This document shows, in pieces, positions 7,165-9,456 of a stretch of DNA of 9,456 bases. Below the pieces are notes generated by a model that was not told the DNA's origin, searched no databases, and saw only the letters and a program-made list of their open reading frames with translations. Numbering within the stretch: position 1 is the stretch's first letter; each line of letters opens with the position of its first letter. This DNA comes from Tannerellaceae bacterium (lineage in GTDB: Bacteria; Bacteroidota; Bacteroidia; Bacteroidales; Tannerellaceae). The DNA is taken from assembly GCA_020860805.1 (NCBI GenBank), contig JAJBTP010000088.1, positions 1 to 9,456 of the forward strand, read 5' to 3'. Both the position numbers and the translations under genes were made by a program.

Positions 7165-8916
7165 TTATAATCTTTTCAATCCTTTGGTTTGAGAGTTATC
7201 GGTTACTTCGAATATAGAGATTGCGTATCCTCCTCCGGGGGCAGAGTGCTGTGTTAACTTCGATTTGTTGGTAACGATTACTTTACGGATTGTATAAGCC
7301 TGTGGATTCGTTTTATAATGTGCATTTTTTGCATCTGCATAAATAGTTGTCACGTAGGTTTTACCTGGTTCCAGGAAATCAAAAGATATGCGGGAAGTAT
7401 ATCCGTCATATCCGGCTACATTCCCGATAAACCAGTTATTCGTTCCTTTGGCTTTACGGGCAACGGTAATATATTCACCGGGTTCGGCTTCCAGATATTT
7501 ACTTTCATCCCCATCAATCGCTACATCTTTACTAAACTGGAAGGCATCGGGGAAACGATTATAGTGTTCCGGAAAGTCGGCAGCCATCTGTAAAGGACTA
7601 TACATGGTTACATACAAAGCTAACTGATTGGCCAGCGTACTGTTCACATGCGAATCGTTTTCCGGATTGATGGTTGCTACATCCATTTCAAATATACCGG
7701 GAGTGTAATCCATGGGCCCACCAATCAAACGGGTAAACGGCAAAATAGTTACATGGTTCGGTTTGCTTCCTCCGAATGCCTGGTATTCGGTGCCCCGGGC
7801 TGATTCATTTCCAATCAGATTCGGCCAGGTACGTGCTATACCGGTAGGGCGTACGGCCTCATGTGCATTGATCATGATTTTATATTCCGCTGCCTTTTCA
7901 AGCGCGTATTGATAATGGTTTACCATCCATTGGCTATAATGATGTTCCCCACGGGGAATGATATTTCCTACATATCCGCTTTTAACGGAATTATACCCGT
8001 TATCCTTCATGAACCGGTACGCTTTATCCAGATGACGTTCATAGTTTCTTACTGAACCGGATGTTTCATGATGCATCATCATCTCAACCCCCTTATTTTT
8101 AGCATATGCATGGATACCTGTTACATCAAAATCAGGATATGGGGTTACAAAATCGAATACATAATCTTTGGAGTTGCCGAACCAGTCTTCCCAGCCGGTA
8201 TTCCATCCCTCTACCAATACAGCATCAAATCCATGTTCTGCCGCAAAGTCGATGTATTCTTTTACATGTGGCGTATTGGCTCCGTGTGTACCATTGGGTT
8301 TTACCCGTGTGTAATCAGTCTGGTCCAGTTTTACGCTAGGTAAATCACTGGTATATTCCCAGGTACTTTTACCGGTAATCATTTCCCACCAGACACCCAC
8401 ATATTTAACCGGTTTAATCCAGGAAGTGTCTTCGATTTTGCAGGGTTCATTCAGATTATAAGTCATGTTGGAAGCCAGTATATCACAGGCATTGTCACTT
8501 ACAAGTATGGTACGCCACGGGGATTGACAGGGTGCCTGAAGATATTCTTTATCTCCCATTGCATCGGGAGTAAGCCATGATTCAAAGATGTAGTTTTTAT
8601 CGTCCAGGTTCAAATGCATACAGGAATAATCAATCAAAGCAGCTTCATGTAGGTTGATGTACAATCCATCGTTTGTTTTCATCATCAGGGCTGTTTGCAC
8701 ACCGGTAGGAGAGAAAGGTGTCTGTGAAGCATTGGGCGTAATTACCTGGTTCATCAATCCACGGATTTCAGACAGACGGGAAGTTGTGTAATCATATTCC
8801 TGTGTATCGTAATCGCCCGGAATCCAGTAAGCAGTATGGTCGCCCGTCATAGCAAACTGAGTACGCTCTTCTTTAATGACAAAATAGACCAGGTTTTTTT
8901 TGTTGAGGAAATTCAT
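7165..8916 (-). CDS. susB: GH97 catalytic and C-terminal fragment
   Basis: This is the largest intact part of the gene, 583 codons, in the same frame as the signal-peptide fragment. Its first six or so residues (MNFLNK) are an out-of-frame reading of the poly-A region. Genuine GH97 sequence begins at NLVYFVIKEER. It carries the calcium-site WIPGDYDTQE, the barrel motifs VLVEGWN and WEDWFGNSKDYVFDF, and the catalytic stretches MMMHHET, NAHEAVRPTG and NESARGTEY. GGPMDYTPGIFE and PLQMAAD are also present, followed by the C-terminal beta domain to GLKRL and TAA at 7165-7167. Without the N-terminal part it would lack both the signal peptide and most of the beta-sandwich, so it is unlikely to act alone. 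Confidence 0.85.
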   Translation of the reverse strand: MNFLNKKNLVYFVIKEERTQFAMTGDHTAYWIPGDYDTQEYDYTTSRLSEIRGLMNQVITPNASQTPFSPTGVQTALMMKTNDGLYINLHEAALIDYSCMHLNLDDKNYIFESWLTPDAMGDKEYLQAPCQSPWRTILVSDNACDILASNMTYNLNEPCKIEDTSWIKPVKYVGVWWEMITGKSTWEYTSDLPSVKLDQTDYTRVKPNGTHGANTPHVKEYIDFAAEHGFDAVLVEGWNTGWEDWFGNSKDYVFDFVTPYPDFDVTGIHAYAKNKGVEMMMHHETSGSVRNYERHLDKAYRFMKDNGYNSVKSGYVGNIIPRGEHHYSQWMVNHYQYALEKAAEYKIMINAHEAVRPTGIARTWPNLIGNESARGTEYQAFGGSKPNHVTILPFTRLIGGPMDYTPGIFEMDVATINPENDSHVNSTLANQLALYVTMYSPLQMAADFPEHYNRFPDAFQFSKDVAIDGDESKYLEAEPGEYITVARKAKGTNNWFIGNVAGYDGYTSRISFDFLEPGKTYVTTIYADAKNAHYKTNPQAYTIRKVIVTNKSKLTQHSAPGGGYAISIFEVTDNSQTKGLKRL

Positions 8917-9175
8917 ACCTGAATCCTAATCCATCGTTGAATAAGCGGAAACGGATATGCATTTCTCTACCGGTATTTTCCTGGATTAACTCTATAGCTA
9001 TTTCATTATACTGGTTACGAATAGTACGGTTTTCGCCCCATACAGGCTCCCAGGTTTCATCGAAAGCGGATAGGCTGGTATGGTTGATTTTAAAACCATC
9101 GTATAAAGAAGTGTGTGAGCCGGAAGCATCCGATTTGATATCCATCTCTGCACCAAATTCAACTTTTGTGTTTTC
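8873..9175 (-). CDS. susB: GH97 middle fragment of the beta-sandwich domain
   Basis: This piece of the GH97 N-terminal domain lies between the two indels. From about 9175 to 8902 it reads as genuine GH97: MDIKSDASGSH, LYDGFKI, FDETWEPVWGE, then RFRLFNDGLGFRYEFPQQ. It then runs into the 8-A tract, continues in the wrong frame and stops at 8873-8875. The nearest ATG (9145) is internal and is not a real start. The upstream boundary is approximate because the exact missing base cannot be placed. Confidence 0.75.
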   Translation of the reverse strand, partial: ENTKVEFGAEMDIKSDASGSHTSLYDGFKINHTSLSAFDETWEPVWGENRTIRNQYNEIAIELIQENTGREMHIRFRLFNDGLGFRYEFPQQKKPGLFCH

Positions 9176-9366
9176 TCCTTTAATTCCAGTCCTAATTTAC
9201 TGGGTTTGATAACGGGATTACCATGATAAAAGAGTTCATAGACGGGAGTGCCCTTTTCATCAGCATAAAATAGCATCCGGAAGTTTCCGTCCGGTGAGGT
9301 TAATTCCTGTGCTCTTCCTAAAAAACAGATAGAAAGAAGAGCCAATAAAATAGATAGTCGGTTCAT
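8998..9366 (-). CDS. susB: GH97 N-terminal fragment with signal peptide
   Basis: This first frame of the broken GH97 gene starts at ATG 9366-9364. Residues 1-19 form a clear Sec signal peptide (MNRL, hydrophobic core, CFLGRA before Gln20). Residues 20 to about 62 match the start of the SusB beta-sandwich, including LTSPDGNF and VIKPSKLGLELK. After that the reading is out of frame until the stop at 8998-9000. The genuine sequence continues in the neighbouring frame as TKVEFGAEMDIKSD. Confidence 0.8.
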   Translation of the reverse strand: MNRLSILLALLSICFLGRAQELTSPDGNFRMLFYADEKGTPVYELFYHGNPVIKPSKLGLELKEKTQKLNLVQRWISNRMLPAHTLLYTMVLKSTIPAYPLSMKPGSLYGAKTVLFVTSIMK

Positions 9367-9456
9367 GTGTATTAAATTTTAGAAGTGTTTTTCTGATAGA
9401 TAAAACAACTTAGCGCTTTTTTACCCCCCCCTTCATCTATCCGGAATGGTTTATTG
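9367..9456 (-). other. Upstream region of the GH97 gene
   Basis: These 90 bases hold no recognisable gene and presumably include the 5' leader and promoter of the GH97 gene, read on the minus strand. The part next to the start codon is AT-rich, as expected for a Bacteroidetes leader. I could not find a convincing TTTG plus TAnnTTTG promoter pair. The region also contains a T6-A-C8 stretch, annotated separately. The window ends before any upstream gene can be seen. Confidence 0.4.
9424..9431. repeat. 8-base C homopolymer (G8 on the minus strand)
   Basis: A run of eight C follows six T and an A (9417-9423). It is the longest C/G run in the window and lies about 58 bases upstream of the GH97 start codon. 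Such tracts can vary in length by slippage and can alter promoter spacing. They are also common sites of sequencing error. No functional claim is made. Confidence 0.5.

Larger units (their letters stand above)
7165..9366 (-). pseudogene. susB: SusB-like GH97 alpha-glucosidase, frameshifted (whole locus)
   Basis: This is a glycoside hydrolase family 97 enzyme closely resembling Bacteroides thetaiotaomicron SusB, a calcium-dependent inverting alpha-glucosidase that releases glucose from malto-oligosaccharides in the periplasm. With two indels corrected it is about 733 residues, against 738 for SusB. Residues 1-19 are a signal peptide (GRA cut before QE). An N-terminal beta-sandwich comes next, then the catalytic barrel, then a C-terminal beta domain ending GLKRL as in SusB. 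The expected acidic residues are all present: Glu434 (HHET) and Glu503 (AHEA) as bases, Glu527 (ARGTE) as acid, and Glu190 and Glu521 with these as calcium ligands. The match to SusB numbering is from memory of the family. The frame breaks near 9164-9181 (one base missing) and at 8894-8901 (one base extra), and the two cancel. There is no susC/susD neighbour in the window. Specificity for alpha-glucosides over alpha-galactosides is inferred from overall similarity. Confidence 0.9.

Noticed and set aside
7318..8343. Several plus-strand reading frames of 64-91 codons opposite the GH97 gene
   Set aside because: They sit antisense to strongly conserved catalytic-domain sequence, and their protein content is atypical (rich in Cys, Ile and Phe), so they are shadows.
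8937..9209. A 90-codon plus-strand reading frame opposite the GH97 N-terminal region
   Set aside because: It is antisense to the genuine beta-sandwich coding sequence and has no family features.
1..9456. CRISPR arrays, tRNA or rRNA genes, insertion sequences, phage or defence genes
   Set aside because: None was visible: there are no regularly spaced repeats, cloverleaf-like stretches, transposase motifs or toxin/nuclease motifs, and coding sequence accounts for nearly the whole window.

Overview
The window looks like a chromosomal segment of a Bacteroidales bacterium, probably close to Parabacteroides or Bacteroides. The main reasons are a TamB gene followed by a lipoprotein-type TamA (TamL), a pairing typical of Bacteroidetes; a SusB-type GH97 alpha-glucosidase, also a Bacteroidetes signature; and A-rich gene leaders without Shine-Dalgarno motifs. 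The genus is an inference.

Layout. Positions 51-7003 on the + strand form a two-gene operon: tamB (51-4698), then tamL (4679-7003), overlapping by 20 bases. TamB spans the periplasm from an inner-membrane anchor. TamL is the outer-membrane POTRA/beta-barrel partner. Together they form the Translocation and Assembly Module, which is linked to outer-membrane protein insertion and, for TamB, to phospholipid transport across the envelope. Positions 7004-7164 are a convergent intergenic spacer holding a small hairpin and a perfect 36-bp palindrome, probably a two-way terminator. Positions 9366-7165 on the - strand encode a periplasmic GH97 alpha-glucosidase closely resembling SusB of the starch-utilisation system. 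Positions 9367-9456 are the region upstream of that gene and include an 8-base C run.

Condition of the genes. tamL is intact, but the other two genes are frame-broken. tamB carries one extra T in a 7-T run at 1538-1544. The GH97 gene has one missing base near 9164-9181 and one extra base in an 8-T run (8 A in the coding sense) at 8894-8901. The two GH97 indels cancel, so the first and last parts share a frame. All three breaks can be placed in A/T homopolymers, and removing them gives full-length proteins of about 1548 and 733 residues with family motifs kept. The simplest explanation is homopolymer sequencing error; true recent mutation is the alternative.

I found no RNA gene, CRISPR array, insertion sequence or undescribed multi-gene system. 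The region is mostly ordinary envelope-biogenesis and glycan-utilisation sequence. The items worth checking are the homopolymer frameshifts, the intergenic palindrome and the C tract.
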